Positions 56,233-64,000 of a stretch of 64,000 bases of DNA are shown here, piece after piece. This DNA comes from Staphylococcus cohnii subsp. cohnii (lineage in GTDB: Bacteria > Bacillota > Bacilli > Staphylococcales > Staphylococcaceae): assembly GCF_002902365.1 (NCBI RefSeq), contig NZ_PPQC01000046.1, forward strand, positions 78,905 to 142,904, in the 5' to 3' direction. A program made the position numbers and the translations under genes. Position 1 is the stretch's first letter. Every line of letters begins with the position of its first letter. The notes below the pieces were generated by a model. It did no database searches and was not told the DNA's origin. It saw only the letters and a program-made list of their open reading frames with translations.

Positions 56233-57630
56233 TTATGCTCTATTTTGTTTCTTAAATGATGGCACAGCTAAAAGAATAATGACGAATGAAAGCAATGCCA
56301 TTAATACGTTTAACCATAAACCAGCCATCGCACCAAACTTCACATTTGTAGCTTCTGTAACAACGCCATATAAAGCTCCTGATAAAGCTATACCAAATGC
56401 ACCACCCAATGAGGAAGCCATTTTATAAATACCTGAAGCTACACCAACTTTATCTTCTGGAGAATTAGATATCGCCATATCTGTAGAAGGTGTTGCATAA
56501 AAGCCTAAACCTAATCCATAGAGTAAATAACCAATGATACATACAACGACATATAGCGCACTTGGTAAAAATGTAAATGATATTAAAATAATACCAATCA
56601 TATTAAACGTTGTACCTAACAACATCGGTTTTTTAGCTCCCACTTTTTGTAAAACTTTTTCACCGACTCTAATCATCAACAATACAGTAACCAAATATGT
56701 AAAAGATAAAAGTCCTGTTTGGAATGCGTTAAAACCTATACCTTTTTGAACGAATGTATTGGCTACAAGCAAAGCACCAGCCACACCATTTAGTAAGAAG
56801 TTGGATAATGTCGCACCTGTATAAGCTTTGTTTTTAAATAATTTAAAATCAATTAATGGATTATGTTTTTTATTTTCAACTATTATAAAAACTATGGTTG
56901 AGATAATGAATACAATAAGCAGCCCGATTATTATAGGTGAAAGCATGCCAAATGTACCACTTTGAGTGATTACGACATTAATACTTAACATCATAATTAC
57001 AAAAAGAATCAACCCAGTAAAATCAAATTTCAAGTTAGTTGTATTATCAGATTTGGTTTCCGGTGTGCCTTTTATTAATAACATTGCAACTAAGGCAATA
57101 ATAATGGATAAAATAAAAATCCATCTCCAACCAATAAAAGTGGAAACCATACCACCGAATAACGATGCTAATCCTGATCCACCCCAAGAACCAATCGACC
57201 AATAACTCAGTGCACGCTGTCTATCTTTACCTTCAAAATAAGTCTTCATAATTGCTAAAGTTGAGGGCATAATCGCTGCTGCTGATAACCCTTGAATTAC
57301 TCTTCCTATAATGAGCAATATTGGTAGGTTACTAATTATAATCAATAAAGAACCAATGATACTTAACCATAAACCAATATATGTTATTTTCACACGCCCT
57401 ACTTTATCTGCTAAGCTTCCAGCACCAACAACAAACATTCCTGAGAATAATGCTGTAATACTAACAGCAATACTTATTGTGCCAATATTACTATCAAATG
57501 ATTGTTGTAACGTAGGAACTACGTTTAATAAAGATTGCGCAAATAACCAAAAAGTAACAACTCCTAATACAATACCTAATATTAATTTGTTGTCACCTTG
57601 ATAACTCTTCGTATTTCCCTGTTGAGTCAT
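56233..57630 (-). CDS. norB: NorB-like multidrug MFS exporter (copy 2)
   Basis: 465 aa, one or two residues from S. aureus NorB, and with long stretches I recognise from it: WLFAQSLLNVVPTL, VSITALFSGMFVVGAG, DRQRALSYWSIGSWGGSG, NPLIDFKLFKNKAYTGAT. Fourteen helices, DHA2 family. NorB exports fluoroquinolones and helps survival in abscesses. The start has AGGAGG upstream. The gene is the only one here with near-identity to NorB, but orthology versus a NorB-like paralogue needs a genome-wide comparison. Confidence 0.8.
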   Translation of the reverse strand: MTQQGNTKSYQGDNKLILGIVLGVVTFWLFAQSLLNVVPTLQQSFDSNIGTISIAVSITALFSGMFVVGAGSLADKVGRVKITYIGLWLSIIGSLLIIISNLPILLIIGRVIQGLSAAAIMPSTLAIMKTYFEGKDRQRALSYWSIGSWGGSGLASLFGGMVSTFIGWRWIFILSIIIALVAMLLIKGTPETKSDNTTNLKFDFTGLILFVIMMLSINVVITQSGTFGMLSPIIIGLLIVFIISTIVFIIVENKKHNPLIDFKLFKNKAYTGATLSNFLLNGVAGALLVANTFVQKGIGFNAFQTGLLSFTYLVTVLLMIRVGEKVLQKVGAKKPMLLGTTFNMIGIILISFTFLPSALYVVVCIIGYLLYGLGLGFYATPSTDMAISNSPEDKVGVASGIYKMASSLGGAFGIALSGALYGVVTEATNVKFGAMAGLWLNVLMALLSFVIILLAVPSFKKQNRA

Positions 57631-57827
57631 TTGTTCATCCTCCTAAAATATTTTTAAAATGACAAATAGGGAAGATTAGCTTAGTTGGAAAATGTACTTA
57701 CTATCGACATTTTCAATAAATGATACTTGCTATCCTCTCTATAAAATATAGTAGTAGGATATATTTTGTTAAAATATATAATAATTGTGTTTTTAGTATC
57801 GATTATTTTCTAAATAACAATTGTAGC

Positions 57828-57868
57828 TTTAAATGACAAAAATGAACTATATTATTTTTGTCATTTTG
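57828..57868 (-). terminator. Terminator after the large AraC gene
   Basis: AAATGACAAAAAT pairs with ATTTTTGTCATTT over a 10-nt loop, between the AraC stop and the NorB-like gene's promoter. Confidence 0.75.
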
Positions 57869-57924
57869 CGCCAAACGTACAACACAGCGATATCTCAATT
57901 TTTTGTATTACCCTGCACATATAA

Positions 57925-60207
57925 TTAAAAATATTTTTTATATTCAATTATTTGTATTGCGTTGGTTTGCAATTTCAAATGATAAGAAATCGTATCTACG
58001 ACATCCACTTCGCTGACATCTAACTTAGGGTAAGAGACTCTGTTAACGTAATTAATTGTCTCTGTATCCATACCATGTTGCGTATTGTACTGCTGCCAAA
58101 CTTGATAAAGTGCACCATTATTTCTATCTAATGTTAAATGTTTTATTTTATACGAACCAGTAGTGACATTTGATATATTGAGCTGGTACTCTTTATGACT
58201 TAAATAATCTATTTGTTCATTCGTTGTAAAATATGGATTATAATGTTCTGCATCCCACACGACAATTTGAAAATGGTCATTCTGTCCTACAACCATACAG
58301 TCTTCGTTTTTAAAAAGCACTTGGTTAAATAGCTTTTTAAAAAACATACTTGTAAAAAATGCAGGCCTTTTCCCATCAAATTGATGATATAAATCAATAC
58401 CATTTAATTCGGAAGTAATCTCATTTGAATTATATTGATGATGTAATTCATGATTAAGCCAGTAGCCAATTGCATTTATTTGATGGTTCATATCAATCAA
58501 CTGTTCAAAAATAATACCTGCTCTAAAGTATTCACCATTTGTAAGACTTGTATTATCTGTTAATGTGTTCCAATTAAGCAGCACAATCGAAACATCTTTT
58601 CCCTTTATATTGAACGCATCAGTAATCTTATTATACTGTTCTATGATATGTCGTTTAGCTAAATCATACTGTTTACTTTCAATTGAATTGAAATTGATAA
58701 TATCATTTTGATTTGCACTAAACGCTATACTATTAACACTTTCACTTGAATTATCCAAAATTTGTTTAGCGGTTGCCAATTCATTGACATCAGTGATGTC
58801 CGTATTAAGTATAATCTGAGTATACTCAAAATATTCTTTAAATAACCTTATTATTTTTAAGAGTACATTGGCTTTCTTACCCTTCAAGTAAATGACTAAT
58901 TTAAATTCCTTTCTATCCGGCACTGTATTATAAATATGCTCTAATAAAAATCTTAATTCGTTTATATATTGTACAAGTTGTGATGTTAATGTTGGAGGAT
59001 CGATTTCAATTCCTAAACCAATATGATGTTCAAATAAAAAACTCAAGCATTCATCTACTTTCATATATGGATGTATGGTAGGAATAAGTTCATCACTTTC
59101 AATAATTTTATTTTCAATATAGCCTTTTAAAATAGGATCTTTGACAAGTACATGGTCTAAACCTAAAAATTGTTGTACTTCTATCAGTTGTTTTCTGTAT
59201 CTTTGAAAAAGTAATGTATCAAGGCTACCTATTTGAATCACATGATCATAATCTGACAAATCGTGTGTTTGATTGTAATTCAGCGTAATATCAATGACTT
59301 TTTGATTATAAGGCGATTGAATCATAGTACCAAGCGTTTGTTGGATATAAGCATTTAAATAGTATAGATACATTTGATAGTTTTCCGATTCAACTGTTGT
59401 TTTTGCAGTGTCCACAATATCTCCAACCTGATACCTTTTTCTATATTGCGAAGGCGTTAATTTAGTGTCTAATTTAAAATATTTCAGCAGCATATTAGAG
59501 TTACTAAAGCCATTTTTCAAAGCGATGTGAGTAATGGCATCGTTTGTTTGTACTAAGTCGTTTTTACAATGTTCAATTCTTATATGGTTGACATAATGAT
59601 TGAAACCAATCCCCATATGTTTTGTGAATAATTTTGACAAATATGTGTGACTTAAATGCACCTTCTCAGCTACCTCACTTAACGTGATTGGTTTAGTGAA
59701 ATTTCTTTCAATATATTTACATACAAAATCTAAGCGGTGATCATTAACATCATGTTCATGATTGATATTTTCATAAGCTGGCAAATATCTTACAATCATA
59801 AACATTAAGTCAATTAACGGTTGTTCCATATATAATCTATAAAACTTCCCTTTTCGAATATAGACGATACCTATCTTAGCCACAACATTCAGAATTTGTT
59901 GATATATAACTTTTTGCAATGTCTGTGGATTTAAAATATATATTTTGTCATTATAATCACTAATATATTGCTTTAAATACGATTCTTTCAAATGAATGGC
60001 GGTATATAAGGTATCTTCCTCTTCTATAAGTCGATAGCGCTCTCTATGATTGATAATAAAAACATCACCCGCTTGAAATTTATGACTACTAGTTCCACTG
60101 ACGAATTTCAACTTATTTTTTAAAACGAGAACGATACGTACGCCATCATTAAAATTAAATACTGAATTATTGTTGTGATTAAATTCGATATTATAAAATT
60201 TTTCCAT
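57925..60207 (-). CDS. Giant AraC-family regulator with a GH39-like C-terminal domain
   Basis: 760 aa. A cupin-type effector domain (1-125; FQAGDVFIINHRERYRLIEE) is followed by two AraC HTHs at about 170-265: ITLSEVAEKVHLSHTYLSKLFTKHMG and ITHIALKNGFSNSNMLLKYFKLDTKLTPSQYRK. About 480 more residues resemble a TIM-barrel plus beta-sandwich: VLLNWNTLTDN, then YHQFDGKRPAFFTSMFFKKL, and at the end YKIKHLTLDRNNGALYQVWQQY with PKL, the pattern of GH39 xylosidase C-termini. The catalytic Glu pair is not obvious, so I expect sugar or polymer binding rather than hydrolysis. The target is unknown; its neighbours are NorB-like and FarE-like pumps. Confidence 0.82.
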   Translation of the reverse strand: MEKFYNIEFNHNNNSVFNFNDGVRIVLVLKNKLKFVSGTSSHKFQAGDVFIINHRERYRLIEEEDTLYTAIHLKESYLKQYISDYNDKIYILNPQTLQKVIYQQILNVVAKIGIVYIRKGKFYRLYMEQPLIDLMFMIVRYLPAYENINHEHDVNDHRLDFVCKYIERNFTKPITLSEVAEKVHLSHTYLSKLFTKHMGIGFNHYVNHIRIEHCKNDLVQTNDAITHIALKNGFSNSNMLLKYFKLDTKLTPSQYRKRYQVGDIVDTAKTTVESENYQMYLYYLNAYIQQTLGTMIQSPYNQKVIDITLNYNQTHDLSDYDHVIQIGSLDTLLFQRYRKQLIEVQQFLGLDHVLVKDPILKGYIENKIIESDELIPTIHPYMKVDECLSFLFEHHIGLGIEIDPPTLTSQLVQYINELRFLLEHIYNTVPDRKEFKLVIYLKGKKANVLLKIIRLFKEYFEYTQIILNTDITDVNELATAKQILDNSSESVNSIAFSANQNDIINFNSIESKQYDLAKRHIIEQYNKITDAFNIKGKDVSIVLLNWNTLTDNTSLTNGEYFRAGIIFEQLIDMNHQINAIGYWLNHELHHQYNSNEITSELNGIDLYHQFDGKRPAFFTSMFFKKLFNQVLFKNEDCMVVGQNDHFQIVVWDAEHYNPYFTTNEQIDYLSHKEYQLNISNVTTGSYKIKHLTLDRNNGALYQVWQQYNTQHGMDTETINYVNRVSYPKLDVSEVDVVDTISYHLKLQTNAIQIIEYKKYF

Positions 60208-60514
60208 AGCACACCTCTTTATTAAAATATATTTTAATAAAATAAATGTGTATTTGCTATTTTGTTTTTTAATTTGTCGTTAATTAGACATAAAAGAACA
60301 TGCCTGCAAATATACTATAATATTGGCAGTGATTTATGACGATTCCTGCGGGTATATCAATAGCCCGAAGACTACAGGTTACGGTAGTACTCGCGAAAAG
60401 CGTGTATAAAAAAACTGCCAACAAAGTCGGGGACTTTGTCGACAGTATGAGACTGATCCGTATAACTATGGATTAGTCTTTTGCTTTAAATATGTGTGTT
60501 ACATCCTAAAACTT
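60208..60514. other. Gap with repeat element and stacked hairpins
   Basis: 307 bases. 60341-60406 contains GCCCGAAGACTACAGGTTAC and AAAAGCGTG, a copy of the recurring element. CTGCCAACAAAGTC with GACTTTGTCGACAG (60415-60446) and GACTGATCC with GGATTAGTC (60452-60480) are two successive hairpins, the last one terminating the farE-like gene. The stack could also be part of a small RNA. Confidence 0.65.
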
Positions 60515-63052
60515 TTATTTTTTATTAATTGTTTTTTCAATTAATTCATTCAAATGACGAATATTTTCACTTTGTTGTGCTAGTAGCTTAACAATTTCAT
60601 CATCTTCACTACCAAGCGAGTTTTCGTTTTTGTTATCAACTCGAGTTGAGATGGACGGTGATTTATCACTTTCATTTTGCGACTGTGCTAAATCTTTTTT
60701 ATATGATTTTAAAGCTTCATATAAAAATGCACGTTGCGTTGTTTGTTGTGCAATTTCGTTATATAACATTTTCGTTTTTTGATCCACAGATATTGTATTA
60801 TTTTCTTCATTATATGTGTTTTGTTGTTTGCGGATGCTAAATGTACGATCATAGCTATCATTACCTGCAGACTGATTGATATGTGCATAATTAGATGCTG
60901 GCATCTCACCCTGTAAGGCATGCCCTTCAATATCTACATGTGGTAATATTCGATTTAACCACGCTGGCATATACCAAGATGCTTTGCCAAATAATTGTGT
61001 CAATGCAGGAATCAGTAATAAACGTACGATAAATGCATCAAACAATATACCAAAGGCAAGTGATAATCCCATAGATTTAATCATCACATCATCTTGGAAG
61101 ACGAATGCAATAAACACACTAAACATTATAAGTGCTGCAGCAACAACGACTGGACCACTTTCTTTAATACCTACTTTTATCGCGTGTTCATTATTACCTG
61201 TTTTACTATACTCTTCATGAATACGGGACATAAGGAATACTTCGTAATCCATCGCCAAACCAAAGAGCAAGCCAATTGTAATAACCGGTAAGAATGCTAG
61301 TAATGGTCCCGTTGTATCTACGCCAAATAGCTCAGACATAAATCCTTCTTGCATTACTAAAGTAGTAAAGCCTAATGTTGCGACTAAAGAAAGTACGAAA
61401 CCTAGAACTGCTTTTAGTGGAATAATGATAGAACGGAAGACAACCATTAATAGTACGAACGCTAATGCTACGATAACGCCAGCAAACAATGGAATAGCTT
61501 CATTTAGTTTTTGCGACATATCTATATTAATTACACTTTGTCCAGATACTTCGGTTTTGAAATTATATTTGTCTCTAGCATCATCATTATAATCTCTTAA
61601 ATCATGAACTAAATCATTAGTAGATTTAGCATTTGGACCTTTATCAGGAATTACCGCTACTAATGCATAATCTTTACTTTCGCTCAATTGTGGCGGTGCA
61701 ACCATCTTCACATTATCCATATCTTTAATGTCTTTACTCAAACTTTGTAAATCTTTTTGCAACGCTTTAGGATTATCATTTTGATCTTTCACATTCACAA
61801 GCATTGCAATTTGACCATTATATCCTTCTCCAAATTTATCAGATACAATATCGTAGGCCTTTTTCTGAGTCGTATCCGCTGGTTTCATACCATCATCTGG
61901 TATACCTAGACGCATATCATTAATCGGTATAGCAGCTACTACTAAAATAATAAGTCCAATCAGTACTGCTGCAAGTGGTTTACCAACTACGAATTTAGAC
62001 CATTTCGTATCTACATCTCCTGCAAACTCTGCTTTCGTTTGCTTAGGATGAATTTGTTTATGGAAAATACTGATCAATGCTGGTAATAAAGTTAATGCAC
62101 TAATCACTGCGACAAATACACTAATTGCAGAGGCAAAGCCCATCACGGCTAAGAAATCTATACCAACAAGTGACAAGCCACAAACAGCAATAATAACTGT
62201 AACACCAGCAAAGATAACTGCACTGCCTGCAGTACCTACTGCTAAACCGATTGCCTTAATATGATTGGGCTCACTTTTTACAATTTGACGATATCTAAAT
62301 AAAATAAATAGTGCATAATCAATACCTACCGCTAAACCAATCATGACTGCTAATGTTAAAGTCACATTTGGAATATCAAATGCATAGGTCAATAATGATA
62401 TGATACCCACGCCAGTGCCTAAACCAAGTAAAGCACTAATAATCGGCATACCTGCTGCGATAAATGAACCAAACGTAATTAGAAGTACGACAAATGCTAC
62501 AATAATTCCGATTAATTCAGAAGAACCACCAATTTCAGTAGATTCCATACCTGTACCCATCAGTTCTACTTGTACGTTATGATCATCTTCTAATTTCTCA
62601 ACTTGGTCTTTCACTTTATCTTTTGAATCTTCTTTTAATGAAGTTGCAGACACATCATAATTAATATCAGCGATTGCTGTAGATTTATCCTTACTGATTT
62701 GTTTATTGTCATAAGGATCTGAGATGTTTTTAATATCTTCATCATCATCCTTAATATCTTTCAATGTATCTTTGATATCTTTAGTCATATCTTGTTTCAC
62801 TATGCCATTATCTGAATCACTTTTAAAGACTGCTCTAATTTGAGCTTTCTCACTATCTTGTCCAAATTCGTCTTCTATTTTGTCATTCGTATCTAATGAC
62901 TGTAAGCCATTCGTTGTTATGTCATTATCAAATTTAGGTGAACTTATTGTAAGCGGTATAATAATTGCTGCAAGAATAATCACCCAAGCAACTACACTCC
63001 ACCATTTGTGTTTTGCAACAAATGAACCTAATTTGTATAAAAATTTTGCCAA
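60515..63052 (-). CDS. farE: MmpL/RND-family exporter, FarE-like fatty-acid efflux pump
   Basis: 845 aa, two MMPL halves. The first helix is WWSVVAWVIILAAIIIPLTI and is followed by a large extracellular loop. Helices 2-6 include GIDYALFILFRYR. A second extracellular loop precedes FGLAMDYEVFLMSRIHEEY in half two, and the proton-relay Asp occur in GIDYA and AMDYE. A coiled, Gln/Asn-rich cytosolic tail runs from about 720 to the end. In S. aureus FarE removes unsaturated fatty acids. The divergent TetR gene at 63201 is the FarR arrangement, which supports this over a siderophore or lipid pump. Confidence 0.82.
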   Translation of the reverse strand: MAKFLYKLGSFVAKHKWWSVVAWVIILAAIIIPLTISSPKFDNDITTNGLQSLDTNDKIEDEFGQDSEKAQIRAVFKSDSDNGIVKQDMTKDIKDTLKDIKDDDEDIKNISDPYDNKQISKDKSTAIADINYDVSATSLKEDSKDKVKDQVEKLEDDHNVQVELMGTGMESTEIGGSSELIGIIVAFVVLLITFGSFIAAGMPIISALLGLGTGVGIISLLTYAFDIPNVTLTLAVMIGLAVGIDYALFILFRYRQIVKSEPNHIKAIGLAVGTAGSAVIFAGVTVIIAVCGLSLVGIDFLAVMGFASAISVFVAVISALTLLPALISIFHKQIHPKQTKAEFAGDVDTKWSKFVVGKPLAAVLIGLIILVVAAIPINDMRLGIPDDGMKPADTTQKKAYDIVSDKFGEGYNGQIAMLVNVKDQNDNPKALQKDLQSLSKDIKDMDNVKMVAPPQLSESKDYALVAVIPDKGPNAKSTNDLVHDLRDYNDDARDKYNFKTEVSGQSVINIDMSQKLNEAIPLFAGVIVALAFVLLMVVFRSIIIPLKAVLGFVLSLVATLGFTTLVMQEGFMSELFGVDTTGPLLAFLPVITIGLLFGLAMDYEVFLMSRIHEEYSKTGNNEHAIKVGIKESGPVVVAAALIMFSVFIAFVFQDDVMIKSMGLSLAFGILFDAFIVRLLLIPALTQLFGKASWYMPAWLNRILPHVDIEGHALQGEMPASNYAHINQSAGNDSYDRTFSIRKQQNTYNEENNTISVDQKTKMLYNEIAQQTTQRAFLYEALKSYKKDLAQSQNESDKSPSISTRVDNKNENSLGSEDDEIVKLLAQQSENIRHLNELIEKTINKK

Positions 63053-63081
63053 ACTATTGCCTCCTTAATTAAACAACGTTA

Positions 63082-63180
63082 TAGTTTATACATATACTGT
63101 AGAATATTTCTATTGACATCTTATAATGGTTTACCCTATTTTAAAAAGAACTAAATATGCAATTCCGTATACTTAAACTA
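63082..63180. promoter_or_regulatory. farE/farR divergent promoter with two operator-like boxes
   Basis: TAGTTTATACATATAC (63082-63097) and, in the opposite orientation, GTATACTTAAACTA (63167-63180) share TAGTTTA...TATAC. Between them is a good rightward promoter, TTGACA (63113-63118) and TATTTT (63137-63142) with an 18-nt spacer. The second box lies between the expected farR transcription start and its ATG. Binding by FarR is inference. Confidence 0.55.
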
Positions 63181-63200
63181 CAGATTAGGAGAATTGTAGA

Positions 63201-63755
63201 ATGAATGAAAAAGATTTACGTGTAATCAAAACAAAGCGTGCACTATCTCAAAGCCTATATGCATTATTAGAAAAATATACATTTTCAACTATTTCAGTAA
63301 ATCAAATTTGTAATGAAGCGTTGGTTCATCGCACAACTTTTTATAAGCATTTCTATGATAAATATGATTTACTTATTTATTTAATAACCTTCTTAACCAA
63401 AGATTACTTTTCAACAGATATTAAAGAACGTATCAATAACCCTTTTACTAGCATGGAACAATCCGTCACAAACATTGACGATTTTAGTAAAATAAAGCAT
63501 AAACAAGAAGACGATAAAGAATTTGAACGTACAGTTGAAAATCATTTTATCCGTATACTGCAAAATGATATTAAAGCAAACGAACATCGGATAACGGTTG
63601 ATCAAAGCGTTCCAATAGACTTAGTATTTTATGTTTACGGTGCGACTTTATACGGTTTTATGGAATGGATGCGTGAACATAATAGTAATATGTCGTATGA
63701 AGCCATTGATGCACTTTTTCATAAAATGATTAATATTCAAGTTAATGATGAATAA
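63201..63755 (+). CDS. farR: TetR-family regulator, FarR-like
   Basis: 184 aa. The N-terminal TetR HTH is TFSTISVNQICNEALVHRTTFYKHFYDKYDLL (in parts, residues 24-55), and a helical ligand domain with FYVYGATLYGFMEWM near the C-terminus follows. RBS AGGAG precedes ATG 63201. Divergent from the RND pump, as FarR is from farE in S. aureus, where it responds to fatty acids. It probably controls the pump and itself. Confidence 0.82.
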   Translation: MNEKDLRVIKTKRALSQSLYALLEKYTFSTISVNQICNEALVHRTTFYKHFYDKYDLLIYLITFLTKDYFSTDIKERINNPFTSMEQSVTNIDDFSKIKHKQEDDKEFERTVENHFIRILQNDIKANEHRITVDQSVPIDLVFYVYGATLYGFMEWMREHNSNMSYEAIDALFHKMINIQVNDE

Positions 63756-63921
63756 AAAATTAGCACATCAATAACTTTGATGAATTGCATCAATGTTAAT
63801 TTAATTTTTAATAAGTATTTAAAGACAATGATATAAAAAGTGAGTATTACAAAGTACTTATAAGCAAACTAAACCTACTTATCGTGCATTTCCTTAAATA
63901 TAGTAGGTGGCAATATGATAT

Positions 63922-63972
63922 ATAAAAAGCCCGTAAATGAATTTCCAAAAATTCATTTACGGGCTTTATGAT
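63922..63972. terminator. Strong hairpin terminator near the right edge
   Basis: AAAAAGCCCGTAAATGAATTT and AAATTCATTTACGGGCTTT are near-perfect complements over a short loop. Its CCCGTAAATGAATT arm resembles the hairpin after mvaS. It probably ends an incoming leftward unit or farR readthrough. Confidence 0.8.
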
Positions 63973-64000
63973 ACTAGAATGATTTCCAAGTCATTTTTTA

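Noticed and set aside
1..64000. tRNA, rRNA, CRISPR array, IS element, prophage or att sites
   Set aside because: Looked for and not seen; no cloverleaf with CCA-type end, no regular spacer repeats, no transposase or integrase frame.

Overview
The window is AT-rich, low-GC Gram-positive DNA and reads as a chromosomal segment of a Staphylococcus. The evidence is sortase A, the mevalonate genes mvaA/mvaC diverging from mvaS, the cidABC/cidR holin and pyruvate oxidase locus, a Drp35 lactonase, a NorB-type exporter and a FarE/FarR-type pair, all in a setting I associate with S. aureus. A poly-gamma-glutamate capsule operon (capBCAED) is also present. As far as I know S. aureus lacks it and coagulase-negative species carry it, so I infer a coagulase-negative Staphylococcus. 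I cannot fix the species.

Layout. 1-1.4 kb: a truncated nitroreductase and a Cof-type phosphatase. 1.6-7.2 kb: the sialic acid cluster nanT-nanA / nanK / nanR / nanE, in which nanT is broken by a one-base homopolymer frameshift. 7.3-10.6 kb: srtA, a DapE-like M20 peptidase, a HAD hydrolase and a small membrane protein. 11-16.1 kb: a polyol (xylitol or D-arabitol type) operon of dehydrogenase, xylulokinase and permease with a LacI regulator; the permease has an in-frame TGA, and matching palindromic operators lie before the permease and the regulator. 16.4-21.4 kb: a large AraC regulator, then an ECF transporter (A-T-S) with a Fur-box-like site upstream. 21.9-24.4 kb: an isoleucine-2-epimerase-like PLP enzyme and a YkvI-type permease. 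24.5-28.9 kb: the capsule operon, including the tiny capE. 29.3-37.7 kb: a small membrane protein, a second DapE-like peptidase, an esterase, two acetyltransferases, a thioredoxin-like protein, a D-cysteine desulfhydrase-like enzyme, a glyoxalase-fold protein and a YfcC carrier. 38-42.3 kb: cidC-cidB-cidA and cidR. 42.5-49.4 kb: an NhaC antiporter, drp35 and the mevalonate genes. 49.6-57.6 kb: a BCCT transporter, methylguanine methyltransferase, two NorB-like MFS exporters, an esterase relic, a lone GIY-YIG-like protein and an M20 amidohydrolase. 57.9-63.8 kb: a second giant AraC regulator with a GH39-like tail, then the farE-like RND pump divergent from farR.

How it works together. Two carbon-scavenging units feed central metabolism: sialic acid towards glucosamine/fructose-6-phosphate, and polyol through D-xylulose to xylulose-5-phosphate. 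Both carry CcpA cre-like sites, and both have a damaged transporter here, so as read the enzymes remain but substrate entry is doubtful. Much of the rest concerns the envelope and stress: sortase, polyglutamate capsule, cid holins, lactonase, fatty-acid and drug efflux, osmolyte and sodium transport. I see no rRNA, tRNA, IS element, prophage or CRISPR array. The most interesting unexplained items are the putatively iron-controlled ECF transporter, two exact or near-exact inverted repeats around the capsule and dapE region, the isolated GIY-YIG-like protein, and the paired giant AraC regulators.
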